A stretch of DNA of 64,000 nt from positions 5,581,545 to 5,645,544 of the forward strand of contig CM051456.1 in the NCBI GenBank assembly GCA_028274465.1, read 5' to 3'. The DNA comes from Plantago ovata. Lineage: Eukaryota; Streptophyta; Magnoliopsida; Lamiales; Plantaginaceae. A program made the position numbers and the translations under genes. The notes below the pieces were generated by a model, which was given only the letters and a program-made list of their open reading frames with translations, searched no databases and had not been told where the DNA came from. Positions 10,465 to 21,467 of the stretch are shown here, piece by piece (position 1 is the first letter of the stretch; the number at the start of each line of letters is the position of its first letter).

Positions 10465-13400
10465 ATGCTGCTCCCCCTCCTTTTCGCCACCCTTCTCACG
10501 GCGGTTTCCTCCCAACAACTATACTCCACCTGCAACCACTCCTTCACCTGCGGCTCCTTAACCTCCCTAACATACCCGTTCAACACCGATGACCGGCCAG
10601 CTCACTGTGGCCACCCGGATTTCCACCTCACCTGCACCACTCCAACACCTCAATTCACCCACAACAGCCTCATTTACAACCTCCTCAGCCTCGACCAATC
10701 CCTCCACTCCATTCGCCTCGCACGCCAAGACCTTATTAACACCACCTGCCCTTCTCGGTTCCTTAACACCACCCTGAACACCTCTCTTTTCAACTCCAAC
10801 CTCCCCGAAAATGACGTACTCAGCCTCTTCTACGGGTGTAACACGACTAGCGTTCGTGTTCAGGACCCAGCTAATTTCTTCACTTGTAACTCCACCAGGC
10901 TTAACTTCTCGGACTCGTACCATTTTATGGGGCCAGTTCCAAGGGACCCGGTCTTGGGGGTCATTTCGTGTCAGGAGTCGATTACTGTGCCGGTTCAGAG
11001 GTCGATCGATGAATTGTGGTTGAGTGTTGGAGAGGTGTTGATGCAGGGGTTTAGTGTGGAGTATAGTGCTCCGTTTGAGAGAGAGTGTAGGGTTTGTAAT
11101 AGGATGGGTGGAGAATGCGGGTTTGATTCGAGTTTAGCCCAGTTTATTTGTTTGTGTGGTGGTAGTGTTTGCCCTTTTCTTGTCGTTGCTGATCCACCTC
11201 ATTCCAATTTCGGCAGTTCTGAAGGTAATTTTGTGTTTACTTTTTGCTGCTTGTAAGGTGATTTAGCTATTCTGTAATTAGTCTGAAATATGTTAAGTTG
11301 ATGTGATGATGCCTAATGTTTTTGGTTTGAAAAGTTGCCATAGTGATTGGTCATGGTCTCATGGACTTCTGAACTTTCGCGGATCATTCCACGAAAGTTT
11401 AGTCCGTCATGTTGTCGTGTAGCTGTGATTTGGTTTGTTATGTGTTATGCCGATTTGATAGTGGTAGGTTTAGGTTCTTTAATTTGTGTTTCTTAGATGA
11501 GTGAAGTTGTTGTCATTGTCCAAATGTTAGTAGTGTATAGTAGTGGTTAGCTGCAACTGGGAATTACATTATTCGATGATTCCAGTTTAGTTTGTGATGT
11601 TGTTGTCTATCAAAAACTTGATTAAATCTAGTATGCTACGGGGTAAAACTTCTAACGAGATTGTTATGGCTTAGATTCTTGTTCATCATTGTTGTTTAAG
11701 TTGCAACAGTGGGGCAGTTTTGGTGACTCAGACTCTTTACTCTTGATGATTCCGAAGTTTAGTTTGTTTAAGTTGGGTAATGGCAGCATACCTAACAAGA
11801 ATTGGAATTTTCTCTGTTACTACTTGTATAAACCACAATATTCATTCCAAGTGTTAGACAAGCTTTATTTCGGAGAAGGCTGTTTTGTCTGCTCATAGTT
11901 AATCTAGATTCTCGAATGGGAAAAATATAAATATAAATAAATTGTTTTTATCAGACTAACATTTTGGAATGTAATGGAAATTTCAGGCAATGATTCAAGA
12001 CGACGAGGAATGGAAATTGGTATGACCTTCTCAATATATATGTGCGGTAGATATTTCTTCTATCAGCTGCTAACACATTTGCTTCTAAACAATTCCCTTA
12101 TCTGTCCTTATCAGGTCTTCCTATAGCTGCCGCAGTTCTTGCTGGTGTTATTGTCGGATGGTTTATTTTCTACGTCAGGCAGGTCAGGAAACAACGTGTT
12201 GCTCCAAAATCTTCCCAAACTATTATTGAGTTCAAGCCTTCTCCTTCGAGCAAACAACTATTGAGTTCTACTTCAGCTACTTTTACCAGAAGCATCCCAT
12301 CATTTCCATCTGAAAGATCTTCTGAGTTTGGCAGAGACGTTAGTTACTTTGGGGTACAGGTCTTCGACTACACTGAACTTGAAGAAGCTACAGATAATTT
12401 TAATGCTTCAAGGGAGCTTGGAGATGGTGGATTTGGTACCGTATACTATGGTAAGGATACAAGCTTTTCGTTTTTTCCTTTTTCCTAAAGAAAAAGGCAG
12501 GATAGTGTTTGAAAAGCTGAATATAAAATCTTGCTTCCTGTGACATTCACATGCAGAAACTGATTTTGACAATAGGCACTTTTGTAATCACTTGTTTTCT
12601 TAAGTTTTTTTTTTTTCTTTTTAGCTAGCTAATAGAGTTTCACTCTAGTCATTTTTGTTTACTTGGGCTTAATTTTTGCACTGGTCGAGCAGGGAAGCTA
12701 CAGGATGGTCGTAAAATTGCAGTAAAGCGCTTGTATGAGAACAATTTCAAGCGTGTGGAGCAGTTCATGAATGAAGTAGAGATCCTAGCACGTTTGAGAC
12801 ATGAACACCTCGTGACACTCTATGGCTGCACACCAAAGAGAAGCAGAGAACTGTTACTCGTTTACGAATACGTACCAAATGGAACAGTGGCAGATCATCT
12901 CCATGGAAACCGTGCAAAATCTGGCTTGTTATGTTGGCCTATTCGGCTGAATATTGCTATTGAAACAGCTGAGGCTTTAACATATCTCCACAGATCAGAT
13001 ATCATACACAGAGACGTGAAAACCACTAACGTTCTGCTAGACAATGATTTTCATGTCAAAGTTGCTGATTTTGGTCTTTCCAGATTATTCCCTACTAATG
13101 TCACTCATGTGTCAACTGCACCACAAGGCACACCGGGCTATGTTGACCCAGAGTACTACCAGTGCTACCACCTGACTGAGAAAAGTGATGTTTATAGTTT
13201 CGGTGTCATGATGATAGAGCTTATATCATCGCTACAAGCTGTAGACACCAATAGGCACCGCCATGATATCAATTTATCGAATATGGCAATTAACAAGATC
13301 CAGAGCCGTCAGTTGCACGAGTTGGTTGACTCGAGTCTTGGGTATGAAACAAATAGTTGTGTGAGAAGGATGATTACATTGGTTGCAGAGTTGGCTTTTC

Positions 13401-13582
13401 GGTGTTTGCAACAGGATAGAGATATGAGACCTACAATGGAAGAAGTGCTGGAGGGTTTGAGGAGGATACAGAATGACGATCCAAATGAGCACATGGTAGA
13501 AATAGACATAACAGGTGATGAGGATGTTGATCAGCTCGACTGCTCCATTGATCTTCCATCGCCAGTTTCTGTTGCTACCTGA
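10465..13582 (+). CDS. LRK10L / WAK-like receptor serine/threonine kinase, complete
   Basis: Four exons join in frame: 10465-11224, 11987-12019, 12115-12450 and 12693-13582, giving 672 aa; all introns are GT-AG in phase 1. Exon 1 holds a signal peptide (about 1-17), a GUB_WAK_bind domain ([27 protein letters not shown]) and a WAK_assoc domain ([13 protein letters not shown]). A 33-bp mini-exon leads into the membrane exon ([20 protein letters not shown]). The kinase has the glycine loop [12 protein letters not shown], the VAIK-type lysine in IAVKRL (about 388), HRDVKTTN (Asp about 484), DFGLSRL (about 502) and [10 protein letters not shown], so it should be active. It would sit in the plasma membrane and sense cell-wall or apoplastic ligands, as proposed for LEAF RUST 10-like kinases. 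Its nearest relatives are the two half-genes on either side. Confidence 0.95.
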
Positions 13583-14692
13583 TAAACGGACAAATGGCTT
13601 GACTACTCCTTCCAGCGGGTGGGTTATCTTTCATAATGTAAATCGATACTCTTGTTCTTGGCGAGCAAATCAGGTTACTGCAGCAATGAATTAAGTTTCA
13701 AATTCCTTACTGAATTTGATAACTTCTTATTTATAAGTTATATTGTACATGTGTTGACATCAAAACTTAGGGGATGTACATACTAATGGAGCCATCCATG
13801 TCTTTAATAATTTTTATGTAAGATTTTGTTGCTGCGACGGAGACGGTTTTATAACCTGCATGTGGACTGAAGTTTTTCTCAGGCTACCCAAAATTCTCCA
13901 GAATTTTCTATTGTGTTCGGAAACTTTTCAAGAATTTTGTTCAGTGATTCGAAAATGGAATGCATAACTTGATAATTTGACTTGATCCTTGAAGATATGG
14001 GCCAGATTGTTGAATTTGAATTGAATATTTGAATCACTTGAATGGGTGATTTCATAGTTCTCTGTATTTAAATTTCAGTAAATCTAAAATGGAGTGATGA
14101 GTTTGAAAGAGAATTGAGGACAGTTGCTACTTGCTACTCTACTGCTAAACTGATTATTATGATACAGAGGTACAACTATGTCTGGGCGATGTACAAGCTC
14201 AATCCCTAATTATATTATAGAGCTGTTGCAATAACTGAATCTGTTTACAGAGGTACAAGAATTACTTCGAGTCTTCGACATGTGCAAACTCACTCCCTAG
14301 TTATGTGGGTTCACCTAATAGACAAACTTTCCAAAGACGAAACTACCGTTAGTAGTTTCAATTTATAAAAAATTCAGTTTTTTTTTTTTTTAATTAGCTC
14401 GTAAACTGTAGTGGCCCATATGAGAAATAGTGTAAAATAAAATAGAAAATCTTAATTACAAGAAATTTTATTGGTAGTGTATATATTTCGGAATTTACTT
14501 TTTTACAAGAAAAATTGTTGAAAAGAGAAATATTAAAAGTAAATCAATTAAATACTATGGAAGGGTACTACTTGAGAAGTAAAACGTTCTAAATTGAAAA
14601 AAAAAATTCTAATAAATAAAATAAAGGAAAATAAAATCTTCACATGAATTTATATTGGTAGTTTAGATGTTTACAATTTTATTTTTTTTTAA
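13583..14692. other. 3' region and spacer after LRK10L
   Basis: Probable 3' UTR to about 13.85 kb, then AT-rich spacer. No gene seen. Confidence 0.4.
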
Positions 14693-15492
14693 GGAAAAAA
14701 TAGATAAAACCCCCCAAACTATTACTACTTACTTTTTAGAGATTATGCCCCCCAAAACTAATAAGTTTGGTGATTAACCCTCTCAACTATCATACTTTTG
14801 AGACGACGCCCCCAGAAGTGACATTTTTAGTTAAATAAATAGATAAAACAAAAACATTTGTAAGTGTTTAAATTTCATATATTCAACATGTAAAAATATT
14901 TATTCATATTTCCTGACTACGAATTTATATTTCACATGACATACCAAAAAATAAAAAATATATTTCTCCGTATTTACTTTATAGTTGGCCTTTTTGAGTT
15001 ATTTTTACCACAAATTACTTTAAATTACATTGAAAAATGTATAAATAATATTATATTCATCATCAAAGTACTTTTAACTATAGTTTCACAACATTTTTAT
15101 ATATCTATTTACGGTATAAATTAAAAGCAAATCGTTGTCAAAATATTTTCAAAAATTTAATTAAAAAAATTAATAAAAATAATGGAGGATGAACTAATTG
15201 TAAATTATTTCAATGCATATATAAAATAAAGTTTGAACGACTCTTAAACACCATGATAATCGACAAAAGTGAATTTTGTACCACAACATCTAATAAATTT
15301 ACATATTTGGTTGATTTATTAAGAGTTTATTATTATATTTATTAATTATATTTATTAACTTGGAGGACATTGTCTCAAAAGTATGATGGTTGAGGGGGTT
15401 AATCACCAAAATTATTAGTCAAACTTATTAGTTTGGGGGGCATAGTATCGAAAGAGTAATAGTTTGGGGGCTTTTATTTTATTTTATTTTCC
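14693..15492. mobile_element. 800-bp TIR element with about 120-bp arms, 9-bp TSD
   Basis: Arms at 14693-14815 and 15360-15492 are inverted copies, for example 'TAATAAGTTTGGTGATTAA' on the left against its reverse complement with small changes on the right. The T-rich 9-mer TTTTTTTAA stands at 14684-14692 and 15493-15501, though low complexity weakens it as a TSD. No transposase frame. Long TIRs and a 9-bp TSD fit a Mutator-like non-autonomous element. Confidence 0.75.
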
Positions 15493-15502
15493 TTTTTTTA
15501 AA

Positions 15503-15645
15503 CAGTTAATCTAACATACTCTACTCCTACTCCTAAACCACCTTATAACTCCAAATATACTAAACCACCTTATGTCTCCGTCAGGCTACGAACCCCAAAA
15601 ACCTGTTTTTACTACTCCAGCACCCTTACTGCTTGGCCACCCTTA
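15503..15645 (-). repeat. Dispersed repeat, copy 2 (inverted relative to 2.3 kb)
   Basis: The reverse complement matches 2238-2400 in several ordered blocks (see that entry). The neighbouring 800-bp element is inserted at its edge. Confidence 0.5.
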
Positions 15646-15959
15646 TAATTTGATCTCTAATTTATATGTTGACAGAAATGCACAAATGTTTGACAATCGC
15701 ACCAGCTAGCACAGATTGATGAGTCTCATCAAGAAAATTACCTTGTGATTTTGTGATCGAGGCACGACCCTGGTTACTCATAGGCTGCTTTCCGATTTAT
15801 ATGTTGATCCTACTAGCCCGGATTGTTAAATCTTGCTCTTGTGGTTGAGGCACAACCCATTGGGTTGTGCGATTACCTATGAATGTTCTTCGATATATAT
15901 GTTGGTCAGCTCATATGGTTGAGTCTCTCATTGATAAAATTTAACAAAAAAAATATTAT

Positions 15960-16030
15960 GACAGGTGTGGGATAAGAACCCACACTCATTCATATTAGAA
16001 CCTAAATTTGGCACCTTTATTCTATGGAGC
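15960..16030 (-). pseudogene. tRNA-Leu relic
   Basis: Read on the minus strand, the T arm (GTGGGTTCTTATCCCAC) and the CCTGTC 3' acceptor strand are recognisable. The anticodon arm is altered and the 5' half is lost. It is a decayed relative of the two tRNA-Leu genes nearby. Confidence 0.6.
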
Positions 16031-16156
16031 GCTCCCAGGGTTATATGTTAATCGTATTGGCACAATCATTAATAACCACATTTGTCCAGATAGTTCAGTC
16101 TCGATCGAGAAAATAGTTGAGGAACAATCCTTTGACTAGCGTTACTCATGGATATC

Positions 16157-16732
16157 CGATTTATATGTTGATGAGATTGGCTCAATTATTGATAATCACA
16201 AACCATCACTTTATTCACTTATGTTTTGAGTCTCACCCGTAGAATTCTTTTGTGATCGACGCATGACTGATTGGAGAACGTGGTTACTCTTGAATTGTTC
16301 TCCGGTTTATATGGTCCACTCATTAATAAATAAAAAATAAAAAATAAACGATTTATATGTTGATGAGATTGGCTCAATTATTGATAATCACAAACCATCA
16401 CTTTATTCACTTATGTTTTGAGTCTCACCCGTAGAATTCTTTTGTGATCGACGCATGACTGATTGGAGAACGTGGTTACTCTTGAATTGTTCTCCGGTTT
16501 ATATGGTCCACTCATTAATAAATAAAAAATAAAAAATAAACGATTTATATGTTGATGAGATTGGCTCAATTATTGATAATCACAAACCATCACTTTATTC
16601 ACTTATGTTTTGAGTCTCACCCGTAGAATTCTTTTGTGATCGACGCATGACTGATTGGAGAACGTGGTTACTCTTGAATTGTTCTCCGGTTTATATGGTC
16701 CACTCATTAATAAATAAAAAATAAAAAATAAA
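16157..16732. repeat. Three tandem copies of a 192-bp unit
   Basis: Copies begin at 16157, 16349 and 16541 and are nearly identical, so the period is exactly 192 bp. Each unit starts 'CGATTTATATGTTGATGAGA' and ends with an A/T-only run 'AAATAAAAAATAAAAAATAAA'-like. The array stops directly at the tRNA-Leu gene at 16736. Confidence 0.95.
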
Positions 16733-16735
16733 TTA

Positions 16736-16773
<38 letters not shown>

Positions 16774-16774
16774 C

Positions 16775-16815
<41 letters not shown>
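16736..16815 (-). tRNA. tRNA-Leu (anticodon UAG), copy with a stem mismatch
   Basis: 80 nt with discriminator A. The A box (TGGCCGAGTGG) and B box (GGTTCAAATCC) are intact and the acceptor stem pairs GACAGTT/AGCTGTC. The anticodon loop is TTTAGGC. Compared with the copy at 17451, one base in the 3' side of the anticodon stem is changed (TCGGG for TCTGG), giving an A-G mismatch. A T-rich run downstream on the minus strand can terminate Pol III. Function is uncertain. Confidence 0.8.
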
Positions 16816-17450
16816 ATATGGATTTCTCTAATGTTTTCATTTTAATCATACTTGCAATTCCATTAATAACCACACTGGTCCAAATGGTTGACTCTATATC
16901 GAGAAAATGACCGATGCACGATCCTCTAACTAGGGACCATGGATTGATCTTCGGTTTATATGTTGACCAGACTGGCACAATTATTGATAATCAACACCAT
17001 AAGTTATTCATGCTCTCCGGCTTATATACTAGCCTAGTCATTAATAACTGTGACCCGTTGGGTTGTGCCATCACCTATGAATGCTCTCCAATTTATATGT
17101 TGATCGTCTCATGTGGTTGAGTCTTAATTGACCGGTTACTCATGAACTACTTGTTTAGTTGTGAAGTCTTACTTATGTAAGAAAGAGAATGTCCTTCTAA
17201 TGCCCTTTCTCTCTGCTCTTCGATTTATATTTTGATTCCTACTAGCCCAGTCCTTAATAATTGTGCGAGATGACCCATTGGGTTGTGCAGTTACATATGA
17301 ATGCTCTCCCACTTATATGTTGATCGTCAAGATTCAGTTGCGAAGATAAAAATAAAATAAAATTACAGTACTATGGCATTTGTGGGTTCAATTGACAAAC
17401 GATTACTCATGAATTGCTCTACAATTTAAGAAGATTATTAAAACTCAAAA

Positions 17451-17530
<80 letters not shown>
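17451..17530 (-). tRNA. tRNA-Leu (anticodon UAG)
   Basis: 80 nt on the minus strand with all stems paired. The acceptor is GACAGTT/AGCTGTC with one G-T wobble; the anticodon stem is CCAGA/TCTGG around loop TTTAGGC. The short variable arm is typical of leucine class II tRNA, and the T arm is GTGGGTTCAAATCCCAC. A TTTT run follows immediately as a Pol III terminator. It reads CUA codons. Confidence 0.95.
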
Positions 17531-17532
<2 letters not shown>

Positions 17533-18721
17533 ATGTCTCTATGTAAGTAAATTAATTTAATATATTTATATAACTATTGTAATGTCTTGCCTAATGAAGA
17601 ATATTCTTTCGTTTCCTACGATTTTGACGTAATAACCCCATGCCACATCTTTTAAGCATAAGTAATTTAGACGGTATATCCGTAAGGTAGCTTTAAATCT
17701 AAAAATAATATTGTGACATGGTAGTATATGCATGTTTTGTGGAAATCCAATTTTGATATCTCGCATCAGATCTTGATTAAAAGTGATTAGGGTAAGGTAT
17801 ATAAAGAGTCATATATTCAGTATTAGAAGTTTTGGGTGATACCAAAGTAAAGTAGTGAGGGGTTGGATCTCAGATGAACCAGAAACGAATTTGGCCCATA
17901 AATGAAATTCTTGGAAAAAAAAAGTTATCAATCAAAGTCTACATGAAGTAACAAATTATGTCGTATTTGCATGTGACATGGATTAAGAAGAGTTAGAACT
18001 TAGAAGTTTGGAGGTATCATGCCGTATGACTTGTGAGAATGTATGATTACTCATCATATACAAGCATTCATGTTACTCCCTTATGTGCTTCTGGCCAAAA
18101 GGACCCTATATAGTTTGGTGTTTATCTATTTTTATCCGTTCTCTATTAGAAGCATGACAAATCAATAGCACATAGTCGGCCCTAAAATCAATTTAAACAA
18201 AGGGAGTAATACATCAATTAGGGATTCAGCTTGCACCTTACGCATATAAAATTGCACCTTATGTCATCTTCAATTATATATTCATTTATGTAGAAGATGC
18301 ATAAATAGTTACTTGTACATGCATTTCAACAGAATTAGCTGAGCAGTCCCGTCCCTCTACAAGTACAAAGAACTAAGAAAGCATGCACCTATTCAGCAAT
18401 CTGGGACATATATATCTTCATATATGGTCCAGTCAAATTTATCAAATTATGAAATATTCTTGATTCACTTCAAAAGCTATGCATTGGCATTTTCTTAATA
18501 CTGAACAAAAATATCGAATATTTCGGTAGCCTCCATCACCATGCACATTCCCTGAGCGACGATAAACAATGTAACTTATGAATAAAAATACACACCAGTA
18601 ATCAAAATAATTATCCCAAGAAAACAAAAAATAGAATCACTGAAGCACTTGAAACTGATTCATTGTTGTGACACAAGGTGCCCTCTTCGAGTTCCAGTTG
18701 ATCAGGATCAAAGATAGCTGA
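17531..18721. other. 3' side of the minus-strand kinase gene
   Basis: No gene seen. The part near 18640-18720 is probably the 3' UTR of the kinase exon. Confidence 0.4.
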
Positions 18722-20308
18722 TCACCCGCTGGAGGGATTAGTCGAGCCACTTGTCGATTTATCGATAGTGATGACTGAATCTGGCCATGGAAGAGCAATG
18801 GAACCGTCCGGCTGCTGCTGTATCTCATTGCTGCCTGATATGCCTTTTTCAACCACGTTATCGTTGAAGTTTTCCATCTGTATAATCTTCAAAACCTCCA
18901 GCACTTTGTCCATCGAAGGTCTCATATCTCCCACCTGCTGCAAACACCGAAAAGCCAATTCTGCGACCAACGTAATCATTCTTCTCACACTAGTATTTGT
19001 TTCATACCCGAGACTCAAGTCAACCAACTCATGAACCTGTTGATTCTGAATCTTGGTAATAGCCATATTCGATAAATTGATATCTTTACGGTCCCTACTG
19101 ATATCCACAGCTTGCAGTGACGATATAAGCTCTATCAGCATGACCCCAAAGCTATAGACATCACTTTTCTCAGTTAGGTGGTAGTACTGGTGGTACTCTG
19201 GGTCGACATAGCCAGGCGTTCCTTGTGGAGCAGTTGATACATGAGTGACATTAGCTGCAAATAATCTGGAAAGACCAAAATCGGCAACCTTGACATGAAA
19301 ATCCTCGTCTAGCAGAATGTTGGTGGTTTTCACGTCTCGGTGTATGATATCTGATTTGTGGAGATACCACAATGCTTCGGCTGTTTCAACAGCGATATTC
19401 AGCCGAATGGGCCATGTTAGCAAGCCAGAGTTAGCATGTTTCCCATGAAGATGGTCTGCAACTGTTCCATTTGGTATGTATTCATAAACGAGTAACAGTT
19501 CTTTGCATCTCTTCGGTGTGCAGCCATAGAGTGTCACGAGATGTTGGTGTCTCAAACGGGCCAGGATCTCTACTTCATTCATGAACTGCTCCAGGCGGTT
19601 TACATTGTGCTCGTATAAGCGCTTAACTGCAACTCTACGACCATCATGTAGCTCCCCTGTTCGAATAGTACAAATGTCACTGACTTATAACTGATGCATT
19701 CGTCTACGAAAGACTATTCTCATTATGGAATACAAACATTAAGCACAGGCAGATAAAAATGACTCACAGAAATTGTGTTAACTTAATTTGAAAAAATAAA
19801 TAAATACATAAATAAAGGCCTAATGAAAATCATTTGAATTGAGCATCCTTACCATAGTATACGGTACCAAATCCACCATCTCCAAGTTCCCTTGAATCAT
19901 TGAAGTTATCGGTAGCTTCTTCAAGTTCACTGTGGTGAAAGAGCTTCAACCCAACGTAAGCAGCAAAGTCTTTCCCATAATCAAATGTTGGAGATGGAAT
20001 GCTTCTCGTAAAAGCAACCACATGAGAATTCGAGGGGCATTCGCCTGAAGGATAAAAATCTATTCCCACACCAACATCTTGTGTAGGTCTCACAGGACAT
20101 CGTTTTATCAGCTGCCTCGTGTAATAAATTATGCATCCAACAAGTACAATAACAACAAGTATACCAGCTATTGGAAGACCTGATATTGAGGACAGATGAG
20201 GGAATTGTTCAGAAACTAATAATGTGTTAGCTGATAGTTGAAGTAAAGAGCGCATATATAGTGATAAGATCATACCGATAAACAATGCTTCTCTTGTTAT
20301 AATCGGAG
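18722..20308 (-). CDS. LRK10L-type membrane and kinase exons without an ectodomain
   Basis: Three exons on the minus strand: 20276-20308 (33 bp), 19853-20179 (327 bp) and 18722-19656 (935 bp), with GT-AG phase-1 introns. This copies the exon layout of the complete gene at 10465, including the 33-bp mini-exon. The membrane exon begins [20 protein letters not shown]. The kinase has [33 protein letters not shown] and [10 protein letters not shown], all intact, and stops at TGA 18722-18724. No ectodomain exon and no in-frame ATG was found upstream on this strand, where a solo LTR begins about 1.2 kb away. The phases are compatible with the orphan ectodomain exon at 5697-6483 (+): joined lengths of 787, 33, 327 and 935 bp make an open frame of 693 codons plus stop. 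As it stands it has no start, so it is a broken or partial gene. Confidence 0.85.
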
Positions 20309-21130
20309 CTGAAATTGGCACTGTCACGTATATCCCAAAAATATTAGTTTATTGAAACAAAATCACTCAACTTTCTCATATAAAGGCCATATATATATGA
20401 AGCATAGTGTTCACATTTCAGAGTCTTCTGCATTCGTGTTTCTACTAATTTTTTATCGTTGTAGACCGTTATATCTAAAATTGTGTATGATATGAAACAG
20501 AGAAGCATTCATCTATGCATAAAACAGAAAACAATAGCAGCAGCAGCAGCACAAAGGGATAAAAACAATTCACTGGATTATCTATCTAGAAAACCAATTG
20601 GATTCATACCAAGGGATTCGGGACGGTTTCTTATTGCAATAGAGGAGACACTGTAATCCCATTTATCTATGTCTTTTTTATAATGAGACATAAGCCATGA
20701 GCAACTCCTTAGCCTCCTTAGATGTAAGCAAAATGTACTCATGATTCGCAAAGTTAACCTGCAAAACAAATACAGAATTCAATTAAGATGGTTATTAATC
20801 TTATATGTCTGTTCACAAACATAAAGATGTGCTGTTGTGTTCTTGAGTTTTACAAATGAAAGGGAAAATAATCTTGTCCTATAGCAATACAGACATACCA
20901 GAAGAAAAGAGGCCATAAACAATTACAGAATGGCTCTGGTTTTCCTACATATAAGATGAGAGTGACCAATAAAATTAGAGCTTAGGCTCTTTCTGAGAAA
21001 AAGAAAAAAAAAGAAGAAAAAGAAAGATGAGAGAGTGAGACCAATTGAAGAAGCAGATGATGTTATGACATTGAATAGACTTGTGACATTTTTATAACTA
21101 AGAAAATACAAATTGTTATTATTATTATTT
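20309..21130. other. Region upstream of the orphan kinase exons
   Basis: No ectodomain exon is present on the minus strand. A small CAG repeat lies at about 20535-20550. If the gene was split by inversion, the right breakpoint lies here or further right. Confidence 0.4.
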
Positions 21131-21260
21131 TATTTTATTTTGGAAACGGCAAAATATCATTACTCACGGAAAGAATCAACAAACTTACAAGAGACTAAGA
21201 GAGTACCAACCGTGCATAAGAGATGCACTCAAAAAAAGAAAGAAAAACCACAACCCAAAT
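21131..21260 (-). mobile_element. Short non-LTR (LINE-tail-like) copy
   Basis: A T-rich run is followed by 'GGAAACGGCAAAATAT' and later 'GTGCATAAGAGATGCACTCA', the same order of motifs as the copy at 34356-34509. The poly-T on the plus strand implies a minus-oriented element with a poly-A tail. The far end is not defined. Confidence 0.5.
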
Positions 21261-21467
21261 GACAATTACACAAGTAAATGAAAAATGAGTGACCGATTAA
21301 CCGTTACGGCTTACGGGTGCAACACTACTTAACCAATCATGTTTCATAAATGCCAAATCTGATAAACTTTGACTTGAAACATCTGTTTAATTTTCCTTTT
21401 TTATTTTCGGATTAAGAGCCAGTCGTGTGAGTTGATAAAAAAAAGTTAATTTCACATATGTAGGTAA

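Larger units (their letters stand above)
15646..17540. repeat. Degenerate repeat field around tRNA-Leu genes
   Basis: Variants of 'TTTATATGTTGATC' recur near 15660, 15795, 15893, 16040, 16160, 16350, 16542, 16956, 17090, 17225 and 17310. They are often followed by variants of 'GGTTGAGTCTC' or 'CCCATTGGGTTGTGC' and preceded by 'TGCTCTCC'. Monomers are about 70-190 bp and diverged. One tRNA-Leu relic and two tRNA-Leu genes sit within the field, so the field may have grown by duplication of a tRNA-containing unit. Confidence 0.6.

Noticed and set aside
14936-15124. 62-codon frame
   Set aside because: It lies in the AT-rich interior of the 800-bp TIR element and has no transposase motifs.
16603-16809. 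Minus-strand frame over the tRNA gene
   Set aside because: It is the tRNA-Leu sequence read as protein.
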